Below, in pieces: positions 1 through 5,870 of a DNA stretch of 9,016 nt. Source of the DNA: Desulfarculus sp. (GTDB lineage Bacteria; Desulfobacterota; Desulfarculia; Desulfarculales; Desulfarculaceae); the NCBI GenBank assembly GCA_020216625.1, contig JAIUYB010000062.1:1-9016 (forward strand), read 5' to 3'. Both the position numbers and the translations under genes were made by a program. The notes below the pieces were generated by a model. That model was not told the DNA's origin. It saw only the letters and a list, made by a program, of their open reading frames with translations, and did not search any database. Positions within the stretch are counted from its first letter, which is position 1; each line of letters opens with the position of its first letter.

Positions 1-130
1 GGGGCCTCGCGCGATGGAGCGCCGCCATGTCCGGGTGCCCCCGGAGGGGCAGACCCGGGTCGGGTGACGCCGCTTCTTGGGCCGGCCTGGCCCGCTCCCG
101 TGGGGGCCTCGTGTTGGCCGCGGCCGGGGC
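1..130. other. left-edge stretch without a convincing gene
   Basis: I see no supportable complete gene here. One rightward frame is open from position 2 to a TGA at 65-67 and could be the last 21 codons of a gene entering from the left (ending ...PPEGQTRVG). It is too short to identify and has nothing to compare with. On the other strand an ATG at 28-26 could start a leftward gene leaving the window, but there is no clear Shine-Dalgarno sequence. A 5-bp GGGCC/GGCCC hairpin at 79-93 has no T-tract. Confidence 0.3.
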
Positions 131-168
131 GAAAAAATCCCCCCGCCGGCCGCGCCGACGGGGGGATT
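131..168 (-). terminator. intrinsic terminator of the etfBA operon
   Basis: On the leftward strand a perfect 10-bp stem pairs 168-159 with 145-136 (AATCCCCCCG against CGGGGGGATT). The 13-nt loop is GC-rich and can pair further. The stem runs straight into a T-tract (TTTTTT, complement of 132-137). It lies about 30 nt after the etfA stop codon, as expected for a Rho-independent terminator. Read rightward there is no T-tract, so termination is directional. This supports etfA as the last gene of its transcript. Confidence 0.87.
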
Positions 169-197
169 AGGTGCTTGCGCGGTGCGGGAAGGCGGGC

Positions 198-1163
198 TTA
201 GCCCAGCTTCTTGCACTCCTCGGTCAGGGCCGGCACCACGTCGAACAGGTCGGCCACCACGCAGTAGTCGGCCTTGGTGTGGATGGGGGCGTCGGCGTCC
301 TTGTTGATGGCCACGATCACCTTGCTGGAGCCCATGCCGGCCAGGTGCTGGATGGCTCCGCTGATGCCGCAGGCGATGTAGAGGTTGGGGGTGACGACCT
401 TGCCGGTCTGGCCGACCTGGTCGTGATGGCTGCGCCAGCCGGCGTCCACCGCCGAGCGGGAGGCGCCCACGGTGCCGCCCAGTTGGTCGGCCAGGGCCTC
501 CAGGATCTTGAAGTTGTCGGCTTCCTTCATGCCGCGGCCGCCGCTGACGATGATGGTGGCCTCGGTCAGGTCGATCTTGCCGCCTTCCTCGGCCAGGGCC
601 TCCACCTGCTTGACCTTGATGGCGCCCACGGCCGGGGAGACCTTCTCCACCGCCGCCGAGCCGCCGGTCTCCACCACGTCGAAGACGTTGGGCCGCAGGG
701 TGGCGATCTGGGGCGAGCCGGTGACCAGCACGTCGGCGTAGATCTTGCCGGCGTAGATGGGCCGGGTGGCGACCAGCTTGCCGCCGTCGACCTTCAGCGC
801 GGTGCAGTCCACCGCCACGCTGGTGTCCAGCTTGGCGGCCAGGCGGCCCGCCAGGTCCTTGCCCTGCATGCTGGCGCCGAAGATGATCACATCGGGCGCG
901 CCGGACTTGGCCAGATCGGCCACCGCCGCGGCGTAACCCTCGGTGGAGTAGACGGCCAGGTCCGCGTTGTCGGCATAGAGGACCTTGGACACGCCGTATT
1001 TGCCCAGATCGGCGCAAGCCGCCTCGAGACCGCTGCCCAGCACCACCGCGGTGACCTGGGCGCCCAGGCCGTCGGCCACGGTCTTGGCCGCGCTGGCCGC
1101 CTCGAAGGTGATCTTGCGGAAGGCTCCGTCGCGATGCTCCGCGATTACCCAAACACCCGCCAT
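198..1163 (-). CDS. etfA: electron transfer flavoprotein, alpha subunit
   Basis: EtfA binds the FAD of the soluble EtfAB heterodimer, which takes electrons from acyl-CoA (and some other) dehydrogenases and passes them to a quinone oxidoreductase or other acceptor. The 321-residue length is normal. The N-terminal ETF domain (about 1-190) is followed by the FAD-binding domain. In that domain I see SGGRGM (207-212), [11 protein letters not shown] (233-243), HDQVGQTG (247-254) and the family signature [13 protein letters not shown] (261-273), then AINKD (285-289) and a C-terminal ADY...D segment. The ATG is preceded by AAAGGAG (1179-1173) at 9-nt spacing. It follows etfB by 73 nt and ends before a strong terminator, so the two subunits are co-transcribed. 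No catalytic or cofactor motif looks damaged. No acyl-CoA dehydrogenase or ETF:quinone oxidoreductase lies in the window, so the partner enzymes are unknown. Confidence 0.97.
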   Translation of the reverse strand: MAGVWVIAEHRDGAFRKITFEAASAAKTVADGLGAQVTAVVLGSGLEAACADLGKYGVSKVLYADNADLAVYSTEGYAAAVADLAKSGAPDVIIFGASMQGKDLAGRLAAKLDTSVAVDCTALKVDGGKLVATRPIYAGKIYADVLVTGSPQIATLRPNVFDVVETGGSAAVEKVSPAVGAIKVKQVEALAEEGGKIDLTEATIIVSGGRGMKEADNFKILEALADQLGGTVGASRSAVDAGWRSHHDQVGQTGKVVTPNLYIACGISGAIQHLAGMGSSKVIVAINKDADAPIHTKADYCVVADLFDVVPALTEECKKLG

Positions 1164-1184
1164 TTTATCGGACTCCTTTCAGGC

Positions 1185-1225
1185 GCGGCGCTTTCCCGCC
1201 GCCACCGAAGGGGCGCATCCGCCCC
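1185..1225 (-). repeat. two tandem hairpins in the etfB-etfA intercistronic gap
   Basis: The 73-nt gap holds two perfect 6-bp stems: GCGGCG/CGCCGC (1185-1190 with 1197-1202, 6-nt loop) and GGGGCG/CGCCCC (1210-1215 with 1220-1225, CATC loop). Neither is followed by a T-run on the leftward strand, so they are unlikely to be intrinsic terminators. The first ends five nt before the etfA ribosome-binding site. A role in mRNA stability or in tuning etfA translation is possible but inferred. Confidence 0.55.
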
Positions 1226-1236
1226 TGGATGATAGC

Positions 1237-2007
1237 CTAGATGACCTTGGCCTCGTCGCGCAGGGCCTTGGCCAGGGCGGCCGCCAGCTCCTGGGGCGTC
1301 TCGCCGCTGATGGTCTTGCCCGCCGCGCGGGAGGGAGGCGGATTCAGGGCCACCACGCTGGCCTTGCCGGCCGCGTCCACGCCCAGGTCGGCCAGGGTCT
1401 TGACCTCCAGGGGCTTCTTCTTGGCCTTCATGATGCCGGGCAGGGAGGCGTAACGGGGCTCGTTGAGGCCCTTCTGGGCGGTGACCACCGCCGGCAGGGG
1501 AGCCTCCAGGACCAGGGTCTGGCCCTCCACCGGGCGCTGGGCGGTCAGGCTGCCCTCGCCCAGGTCCAGCTTGGTCACCACCGACAGGTTGGGCATGTCC
1601 AGGTACTCGGCCAGGGCCGAGCCCACCAGGCCCGCGTCGTCGTCGATGGCGCGCTGGCCCAGGAAGACCAGGTCCGGGGTCAGGGGCTTGATGGCCGCGG
1701 CCAGGATCTTGGCCACCGCCATGGGATCGGCGCCATAAAGACCCTCGTCCTCCACCAGCACGGCCTTGTCCGCGCCCATGGCCAAGGCGGTGCGCAGGGC
1801 CTCGGTGACCCGCTTGGGGCCGGCGCCCACCACGGTCACGGTGCCGCCCTTGGCCTTCTGGATGCGCAGGGCCTCTTCCACGCCGAACTCGTCATAGGGG
1901 TTCATCACCCACTTGATGTCGTCGGTGGCGATGGACTTGCCGTCGGCCCCGATTTTGATCTGGGACTCGGTGTCCGGGACTTGCTTGATGCACACCACAA
2001 TGTTCAC
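1237..2007 (-). CDS. etfB: electron transfer flavoprotein, beta subunit
   Basis: EtfB is the partner of EtfA. It contributes the second nucleotide-binding half of the heterodimer (AMP in classical ETFs, FAD in bifurcating ones) and the surface that docks the dehydrogenases. The start is the GTG at 2007, giving 256 residues beginning MNIVVCIKQVPDT, the usual N-terminus. A longer frame reaches 2151, but its 48 extra residues are low-complexity and overlap the upstream gene. AAAGGAGG at 2024-2017 is 9 nt from the GTG. Seen motifs are NPYDEFGVEEALRI (36-49), GQRAIDDDAGLVG (117-129) and the beta-subunit signature around QRPVEG...LPAVVT (157-176). It lies 91 nt after the TetR-family regulator and 73 nt before etfA, all leftward. 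From the motifs alone I cannot say whether this ETF is classical or bifurcating. Confidence 0.97.
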   Translation of the reverse strand: MNIVVCIKQVPDTESQIKIGADGKSIATDDIKWVMNPYDEFGVEEALRIQKAKGGTVTVVGAGPKRVTEALRTALAMGADKAVLVEDEGLYGADPMAVAKILAAAIKPLTPDLVFLGQRAIDDDAGLVGSALAEYLDMPNLSVVTKLDLGEGSLTAQRPVEGQTLVLEAPLPAVVTAQKGLNEPRYASLPGIMKAKKKPLEVKTLADLGVDAAGKASVVALNPPPSRAAGKTISGETPQELAAALAKALRDEAKVI

Positions 2008-2016
2008 TGCCAAACC

Positions 2017-2024
2017 CCTCCTTT
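2017..2024 (-). promoter_or_regulatory. Shine-Dalgarno that fixes the etfB GTG start
   Basis: AAAGGAGG, read leftward, lies 9 nt before the GTG at 2007-2005. It is the best ribosome-binding site around and excludes the upstream in-frame ATG at 2151, which lies inside the regulator gene. Confidence 0.85.
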
Positions 2025-2098
2025 CATCTTCCCTTGGGGGGACATTATCCTTGCGACTATATCCAATAAAGGGCCGGGCTGACCGCCCCTCGGTCCCC

Positions 2099-2731
2099 TC
2101 AGGCCGGGGGCGGGGCGTCGGCCGCTTTGTCGGCGCAGACCGTGATTCCACTAAGAAAGAAATTGCTGATCTCTCGAGCGGCCTCGATAATGGAATATTT
2201 CTTGGTGGATGACAAGACCCAGTAGCGGCTCATCTCGTCCAGGGCGCCAAAAAAGGCGCGTTTGGCGATGCCGGGGCGCACCTCAGGCCGGAAGACGCCG
2301 GCGGCCTGCCCCTCCTTGATGATGTCGCTGATGATGTTCAGGTATTGCGCGAAGTTGACGTTGTCGTAGCCGCGCATGAACTTGGAGGACTGGCGGATCT
2401 CCACCTGGATGATCTCGGCCAGCTCTTGGTTCTCCTCCACCAGACTCAGGTGGGCGATGGCGAAGCGCTCCAGCTTCTTGGCCGGGTTCTTCTCCGCGGC
2501 CACCGCCGCCCGCACCCGCTCCAGGATCAGCTGCATCTCCTCCTCGAACAGGGAGATGAGGATGTCGTCCTTGTTCTGGAAATACAGATAGATGGTGCCG
2601 TCGGCCACCTGGGCGGCGCGGGCGATCTCGCTGACCTTGGAGTTGTAGAAGCCGTTTTTGGCGAAGACCTTGACGGCGGCCTCGATGATGCGGCGGTGCT
2701 TGTCGCTGGATTTCTTTTTGTCGACGGTCAA
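2099..2731 (-). CDS. TetR-family regulator resembling Bacillus FadR (YsiA)
   Basis: This is a 210-residue transcriptional repressor of the TetR/AcrR family. An N-terminal helix-turn-helix (about residues 12-58) contains VFAKNGFYNSKVSEIARAA and VADGTIYLYFQNKDDILISL. The rest is an all-helical ligand-binding and dimer domain. From memory, the VADGTIYLYF-NK-DILISLF stretch is almost identical to Bacillus subtilis FadR (YsiA), which represses beta-oxidation genes including etfBA and is released by long-chain acyl-CoA. The start is TTG at 2731: an in-frame TAA lies at 2737-2735, two codons upstream, so no longer form exists, and AGGGA at 2745-2741 provides a modest ribosome-binding site. It precedes etfB by 91 nt on the same strand. 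A matching palindrome and a promoter lie just upstream, so autoregulation is likely. The acyl-CoA ligand is inferred from similarity and context. Confidence 0.94.
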   Translation of the reverse strand: MTVDKKKSSDKHRRIIEAAVKVFAKNGFYNSKVSEIARAAQVADGTIYLYFQNKDDILISLFEEEMQLILERVRAAVAAEKNPAKKLERFAIAHLSLVEENQELAEIIQVEIRQSSKFMRGYDNVNFAQYLNIISDIIKEGQAAGVFRPEVRPGIAKRAFFGALDEMSRYWVLSSTKKYSIIEAAREISNFFLSGITVCADKAADAPPPA

Positions 2732-2740
2732 GGCTTAGCA

Positions 2741-2745
2741 TCCCT
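2741..2745 (-). promoter_or_regulatory. weak ribosome-binding site for the TTG start
   Basis: AGGGA, read leftward, lies 9 nt before the TTG at 2731-2729. It overlaps an out-of-frame ATG at 2741. TTG with a weak site suggests deliberately low repressor synthesis, which is inference. Confidence 0.5.
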
Positions 2746-2765
2746 GTGGGGCGCGCGGGCCGCCA

Positions 2766-2785
2766 ATGAATGAAGCATCATTCAA
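2766..2785. promoter_or_regulatory. FadR-type operator palindrome
   Basis: A perfect inverted repeat TGAATGA (2767-2773), AGCA, TCATTCA (2778-2784) is flanked by A on both sides of the plus strand. It matches both half-sites and the spacing of the Bacillus FadR (YsiA) box as I remember it (W TGAATGA M-T-A-N TCATTCA W), differing only at two central bases. It begins two nt downstream of the proposed -10 hexamer, so it covers the transcription start. That is the usual geometry for repression by steric block. No second copy occurs before etfB, so one site probably controls the regulator-etfB-etfA transcript. Confidence 0.8.
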
Positions 2786-2787
2786 GC

Positions 2788-2816
2788 TACCTAACATGCC
2801 CGCCGGGGCCTGTCAA
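2788..2816 (-). promoter_or_regulatory. sigma70-type promoter of the regulator-etfBA operon
   Basis: Read leftward, a perfect -35 TTGACA (2816-2811) is followed by a 17-nt spacer and TAGGTA (2793-2788). The hexamer is a poor -10 but is preceded by TGT, an extended -10 element. The FadR-type palindrome starts two nt beyond it. A run of A residues (complement of 2821-2826) lies just upstream of the -35. Confidence 0.6.
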
Positions 2817-2887
2817 CGCATTTTTTGAACCGGGCCCAGACCCCGGCAGGGGACTATAGCAGCCCCTGGGGGGCCTGGCAAGGCAAA

Positions 2888-2931
2888 GGCCGGCGGGCCA
2901 GGGGGGCTTAACTGGCCGCCGCCCGCCGGCC
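2888..2931. repeat. 11-bp perfect inverted repeat
   Basis: GGCCGGCGGGC (2888-2898) and GCCCGCCGGCC (2921-2931) are exact reverse complements separated by 22 nt. A smaller stem, TGGCCG/CGGCCA (2913-2918 with 2927-2932), competes with the right arm. There is no T-tract of terminator quality on either side (only TTT leftward). It lies upstream of both divergent genes, so it would not be transcribed from the promoters proposed here. Function unknown. Confidence 0.6.
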
Positions 2932-2975
2932 AGAGGGGGTATTAACTCACAATCCATCCTGGCCACTAGCTTGAC

Positions 2976-3004
2976 TTGACTGTACAACCCGGCCAAGCGA
3001 TGAT
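2976..3004 (+). promoter_or_regulatory. candidate promoter of the small secreted-protein gene
   Basis: TTGACT (2976-2981), a 17-nt spacer and GATGAT (2999-3004, four of six consensus bases) lie about 70 nt before the ATG at 3077. A second TTGACT overlaps at 2971-2976. Confidence 0.4.
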
Positions 3005-3076
3005 GGCGGCCAGGGGATGCCGCCCATCCATTGGCGGCCGGCCGGTCGGTAAAAAAATATAGCCTAGGGAGACGCC

Positions 3077-3463
3077 ATGAGGGAGAGCAAGCTGACGCGC
3101 CTGGTCCTGGCGGTTTGGCTGGCGGCGGCCGGTCTGATCGGGCTGGCCGGCCTGGCCGGCTTGGCCCAGGCCGGCGACCAGGACTTCCTGCTGGTCAACA
3201 AGACCGGCCGGGTCATCGACGCGCTCTACGTGGTGCCCAACCACGCCCGCACCTGGGAGGAGGACATCCTGGGCCGCGACGTGCTGCTCAACGGCGAGTC
3301 CAGCACCATCCGGTTCTCGCGCGACGAGCGGGACTGCGTCTGGGACATCCTGGTGGTGGACAAGCACGGCGAGGAGATGTGGTGGGAGGATATCAACCTG
3401 TGCAAGTATCGCCGGGTGATCCTGACCATCGAACGGGGCGAGCCGGTGGCCTATTACGACTAG
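3077..3463 (+). CDS. small secreted protein of unknown function
   Basis: The 128-residue product starts with a classical signal peptide: basic MRESK, a hydrophobic core to about residue 30, and a probable cut after AQA (residue 32). The mature part of about 96 residues is rich in alternating hydrophobic residues, suggesting a compact beta-sandwich. It includes NKTG (41-44), LYVVP (50-54), WEEDILGRDVLLNG (60-73) and CVWDILVVDKHGEE (87-100). C87 and C109 could form a disulfide in the periplasm. This W--DILG-D-L--G pattern is familiar from small exported proteins of unknown function in other Proteobacteria, but I cannot name a family. It is convergent with the lipoprotein gene at 3536. The start follows AGGGAGA (3066-3072) at short spacing. 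The signal core contains a GLAGLAGLA triplet made from a near-repeated 9-bp unit. Function should be treated as unknown. Confidence 0.8.
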   Translation: MRESKLTRLVLAVWLAAAGLIGLAGLAGLAQAGDQDFLLVNKTGRVIDALYVVPNHARTWEEDILGRDVLLNGESSTIRFSRDERDCVWDILVVDKHGEEMWWEDINLCKYRRVILTIERGEPVAYYD

Positions 3464-3535
3464 GGCCTCGGCGCGGGATCCAGGCGGGGCGCGGGAGTCG
3501 CGAGACCCCCACGCCCTCGCCGCGAATGATCCGCC

Positions 3536-3757
3536 CTAGCGATGCTTTTTGATCACCTGGCCGCGCAGGTCCTCGTATTCGCTGTCGCTGATCACGCCCT
3601 TGCGCCGAGCCTCGTCCAGATCCATCAGCTCCCGGCCCAGGGTGGTGGTGGTGGTCTTCTGCTCCACCTGGGCCCCGCCCCCGCCGCAACCAAACAGCCC
3701 CGCCACCGGGGTGAGCAGCAAAATACCCGCCAGGATGATCCGGGCCCAACCCTTCAT
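3536..3757 (-). CDS. small SHOCT-like lipoprotein
   Basis: The 73-residue product has a lipoprotein signal peptide with lipobox LFGC, so C24 is the probable lipidated residue, followed by a GGGG linker. After a short polar linker containing five threonines comes a C-terminal stretch of about 33 residues, LGRELMDLDEARRKGVISDSEYEDLR. This has the leucine spacing and KGVIS--EYE motif of SHOCT (short C-terminal) domains, which generally act as oligomerisation or interaction modules. Aspartate after the lipid-bearing cysteine would favour inner-membrane retention in Enterobacteria; here it is Gly, so outer-membrane sorting is possible. AAGGAGG (3771-3765) sits 7 nt before the ATG. It follows selB by 83 nt on the same strand and may share its transcript, though a functional link is not evident. 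Confidence 0.8.
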   Translation of the reverse strand: MKGWARIILAGILLLTPVAGLFGCGGGGAQVEQKTTTTTLGRELMDLDEARRKGVISDSEYEDLRGQVIKKHR

Positions 3758-3840
3758 GCCGTTTCCTCCTTATGGTCCTCGCCGTTCATGGCCGAGCGCG
3801 GGGCCCGGGCCGGGTTTTGGCTCGTGGCCGTTGGCCGGGC

Positions 3841-5745
3841 TCAGCGCTTGCGCAGCACCCGCTCGTCGCCCACCCGGATGGTGACCTGGGTGGCGTCGAA
3901 ATGCTCCAACAGCGGGATGAGGTATTTGCGCGACAGCCCGGTCAGCTCCTTGAACTGCTGCGCCCCGATGCGCTCGTGGGCCTCGCAGTAGTCGATCAGC
4001 TTTCGCTTGATCTCCTCCAGGGCCGGCGCGTGATAATAGAGGTCCTCCTTGAGCTTGACCAGGACCTTTTCATTGATCAGCACCTGCAAGACCTGCTTGG
4101 CCTGCTTGAGGTCCTCGTTCTCGGCGAACTCCTTGAACAAGGGCGGGGTCCAGCCGGCCTCGGCCCAGGCCTTTTCCATGCGGGCGCGCAGGGCCTCCTG
4201 GCCCCCGGCCAGCCGCACCTGGTGCCCGGCCAGGCGAATCAGGTCCTTGTCCAGCTCGATCTTGCCCTCGTCCCCCAGCTTGCGCAAAAGATGGGCGAAG
4301 AGCTTGGGGCCCACGCCCTCGCCCAGGCGCTGCTTGACCTCCTCGCGCCCCAGGCCGGGTTTCAAGGGCTGGGCGGCGTGGAACTCGGCCAACAGGGCCA
4401 GGGCGTGGTCGATGAGCCCCTGCTGCACCGCGCCGGAGAGCATCCGGCCGCCCTCCTTGTCGAAGCGCACCAGTTGCTGCTTGGTGAGCAGCTCGGTCAG
4501 GAGCTTGTCCAGCTCCTTGGGCGAGAGATTCACCAGCCGGGTCAGCTCGGCGGCGGTGATGCCGGCCGGCCCGGCCAGGCGGGCGTGGACCAGCACCTGC
4601 TGGGCCGGGTCGCCGTCCTTCAAGGTGGCCAGATCGGCCATGATCTCGGGTTTGTTGCGCTTGTGGCGGCCGGGATGGGGGTGCAGGATCACCCCGCCGG
4701 CGATGGTGTAGACCGGCGAGTAGGAGCGCAGCACGTAGGCGTCGCCGGCCATCACCGCCACCGGGGCCTCCAGGCGCACCTGGCACAGGCAGCGCTCGCC
4801 GGGTTTGAGGTCGTCGCGGTCCAGGAGCATCACCCGGCCCATGATCTCCACGGTGCCGGTGTGGAAGCGCACCGGGGCGCGGTGTTTCAAGGGCCGGGCC
4901 ATGTCCTTGAGGCTGGCGCAATCGAGGTCCAGCCAGAGCGAGGGTTGCAGCGAGCCGGGGCTGGCCACCACGTCGCCACGCTCCACCACCGCCTTCTCGA
5001 TGCCCTGCAGGTTGATGGCGGTGCGCTGGCCGCGCCGGGCCTGGGTCACCTCCTGGTTGTGGACCTGGAGCCCGCGCACCTTGGCCTTGAGGTCGCGGGG
5101 GTAGATCTCCACCTCCTCGCCCAGGTTGACCACCCCGCCGATGGCGGTGCCGGTGATCACGGTGCCGAAGCCCTTCATGGTGAAGACCCGGTCCACCGGC
5201 AGGCGGAAGGGGCCATGGGCCGGGCGCTCCTCCAGGTCTTTGGTCATCTGGTCCAGGAGCGCGATCAGCTCCGGCACGCCCTGGCCGGTGACGGCGCTGA
5301 CCGGGGCCAGGGGGGCCTCCTCCAGGAAGGTGCCGCGCAGGTACTCCCGGATGTCCTCCTGCACCAGCTCCAGCCACTCCTGGTCCACCATGTCGATCTT
5401 GGTCAGCACCACCAGGCCCTGGCGCACCCCCAAGAGCGAGCAGATGTCCAGGTGCTCCCGGGTCTGGGGCATCACGCCCTCGTCGGCGGCGATGACCAGG
5501 GCCACCAGGTCGATGCCGGTGGCCCCGGCCACCATGTTTTTCACGAACTTCTCGTGGCCGGGCACGTCCACGATGCCCAGGCGCTGGCCCGAGGGCAAAT
5601 CCAGGAAGGCGAAGCCCAGCTCGATGGTGATGCCCCGGGCCTTCTCCTCCTTGAGCCGGTCGGTGTCGATGCCGGTCAGCGCCCGGACCAGGGAGGTCTT
5701 GCCGTGGTCGATGTGGCCGGCGGTGCCCAGGACCAGTTGCTTCAT
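3841..5745 (-). CDS. selB: selenocysteine-specific elongation factor SelB
   Basis: SelB is the GTPase that replaces EF-Tu for selenocysteine. It carries Sec-tRNA to the ribosome and reads the SECIS hairpin of selenoprotein mRNAs, so a UGA is decoded as Sec. The 634 residues begin with an EF-Tu-like G domain: GHIDHGKTS (10-18), RGITIELGFA (38-47), DVPGHE (60-65), TKID (115-118) and VSAVTGQG (149-156). Beta-barrel domains follow, with RVFTMKGFGTVITGT (186-200) and VLRSYSPVYTIAGG (338-351, where many SelBs have TIGGG). The region from about residue 370 to the end is helical and charged, as expected for the four winged-helix domains that bind SECIS. GGAGG (5758-5754) lies 8 nt before the ATG. No selA, selD or tRNA-Sec gene is in the window, and no obvious in-frame-TGA selenoprotein. 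The gene appears intact and has its own promoter. Confidence 0.97.
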   Translation of the reverse strand: MKQLVLGTAGHIDHGKTSLVRALTGIDTDRLKEEKARGITIELGFAFLDLPSGQRLGIVDVPGHEKFVKNMVAGATGIDLVALVIAADEGVMPQTREHLDICSLLGVRQGLVVLTKIDMVDQEWLELVQEDIREYLRGTFLEEAPLAPVSAVTGQGVPELIALLDQMTKDLEERPAHGPFRLPVDRVFTMKGFGTVITGTAIGGVVNLGEEVEIYPRDLKAKVRGLQVHNQEVTQARRGQRTAINLQGIEKAVVERGDVVASPGSLQPSLWLDLDCASLKDMARPLKHRAPVRFHTGTVEIMGRVMLLDRDDLKPGERCLCQVRLEAPVAVMAGDAYVLRSYSPVYTIAGGVILHPHPGRHKRNKPEIMADLATLKDGDPAQQVLVHARLAGPAGITAAELTRLVNLSPKELDKLLTELLTKQQLVRFDKEGGRMLSGAVQQGLIDHALALLAEFHAAQPLKPGLGREEVKQRLGEGVGPKLFAHLLRKLGDEGKIELDKDLIRLAGHQVRLAGGQEALRARMEKAWAEAGWTPPLFKEFAENEDLKQAKQVLQVLINEKVLVKLKEDLYYHAPALEEIKRKLIDYCEAHERIGAQQFKELTGLSRKYLIPLLEHFDATQVTIRVGDERVLRKR

Positions 5746-5793
5746 GCTTGGGGCCTCCAGGGGAGCAAGGGGCGGGAGTCGGGATGGTTACAG

Positions 5794-5822
5794 AATATAG
5801 GCCGAGGGGCGGGGAGCGTCAA
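5794..5822 (-). promoter_or_regulatory. sigma70-type promoter of selB
   Basis: Read leftward, TTGACG (5822-5817), a 17-nt spacer and TATATT (5799-5794) give five of six consensus bases in each hexamer. It is the best-scoring promoter by eye in the window. The start site would fall near 5787, leaving a leader of about 40 nt before the selB ATG. Confidence 0.7.
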
Positions 5823-5851
5823 GGCGGGCCTTGGCTTGTGGCCCGGGGCAC

Positions 5852-5858
5852 GGAGGGG
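5852..5858 (+). promoter_or_regulatory. Shine-Dalgarno supporting the ruvX start
   Basis: GGAGGGG lies 12 nt before the ATG at 5871. The spacing is a little long, but no better site exists for another in-frame start that would keep the conserved N-terminus. The frame is open back to 5748, yet those residues are low-complexity and overlap the selB promoter region. Confidence 0.5.
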
Positions 5859-5870
5859 CATAATCGGGCC

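Larger units (their letters stand above)
2817..3076. other. gap between divergent regulator and secreted-protein genes
   Basis: Together with the operator and promoter described separately, this completes a 345-nt gene-free gap. It contains a CAGGGG/CCCCTG hairpin (2847-2852 with 2863-2868), a large inverted repeat at 2888-2931, and a rightward promoter near 2976-3004. A Shine-Dalgarno-like AGGGAGA (3066-3072) precedes the ATG at 3077. I see no small gene or riboswitch fold that I recognise. Confidence 0.5.

Noticed and set aside
2..67. 3' end of a rightward gene entering from the left edge
   Set aside because: Only 21 codons are visible with no recognisable motif, so it is recorded only as a possibility.
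2040..2075. A separate etfB promoter with -10 GATAAT in the regulator-etfB gap
   Set aside because: At 17-nt spacing the -35 would be CCTTTA; the alternative TTTATT needs a 15-nt spacer. Too weak to annotate.
171..2082. Long rightward open frames opposite etfA and etfB
   Set aside because: Composition is that of antisense shadows, and both opposite genes have full family motifs and ribosome-binding sites.
3493..3510. Short GGG-GTC/GAC-CCC hairpin with GCGA loop between convergent genes as a terminator
   Set aside because: It has an A-C mismatch and no T-tract on either strand.
5836..5864. Promoter TTGTGG-N17-CATAAT giving a nearly leaderless ruvX mRNA
   Set aside because: The -10 is good, but the start would fall on the ATG, making the GGAGGGG upstream useless. 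The -35 matches only its first three bases.
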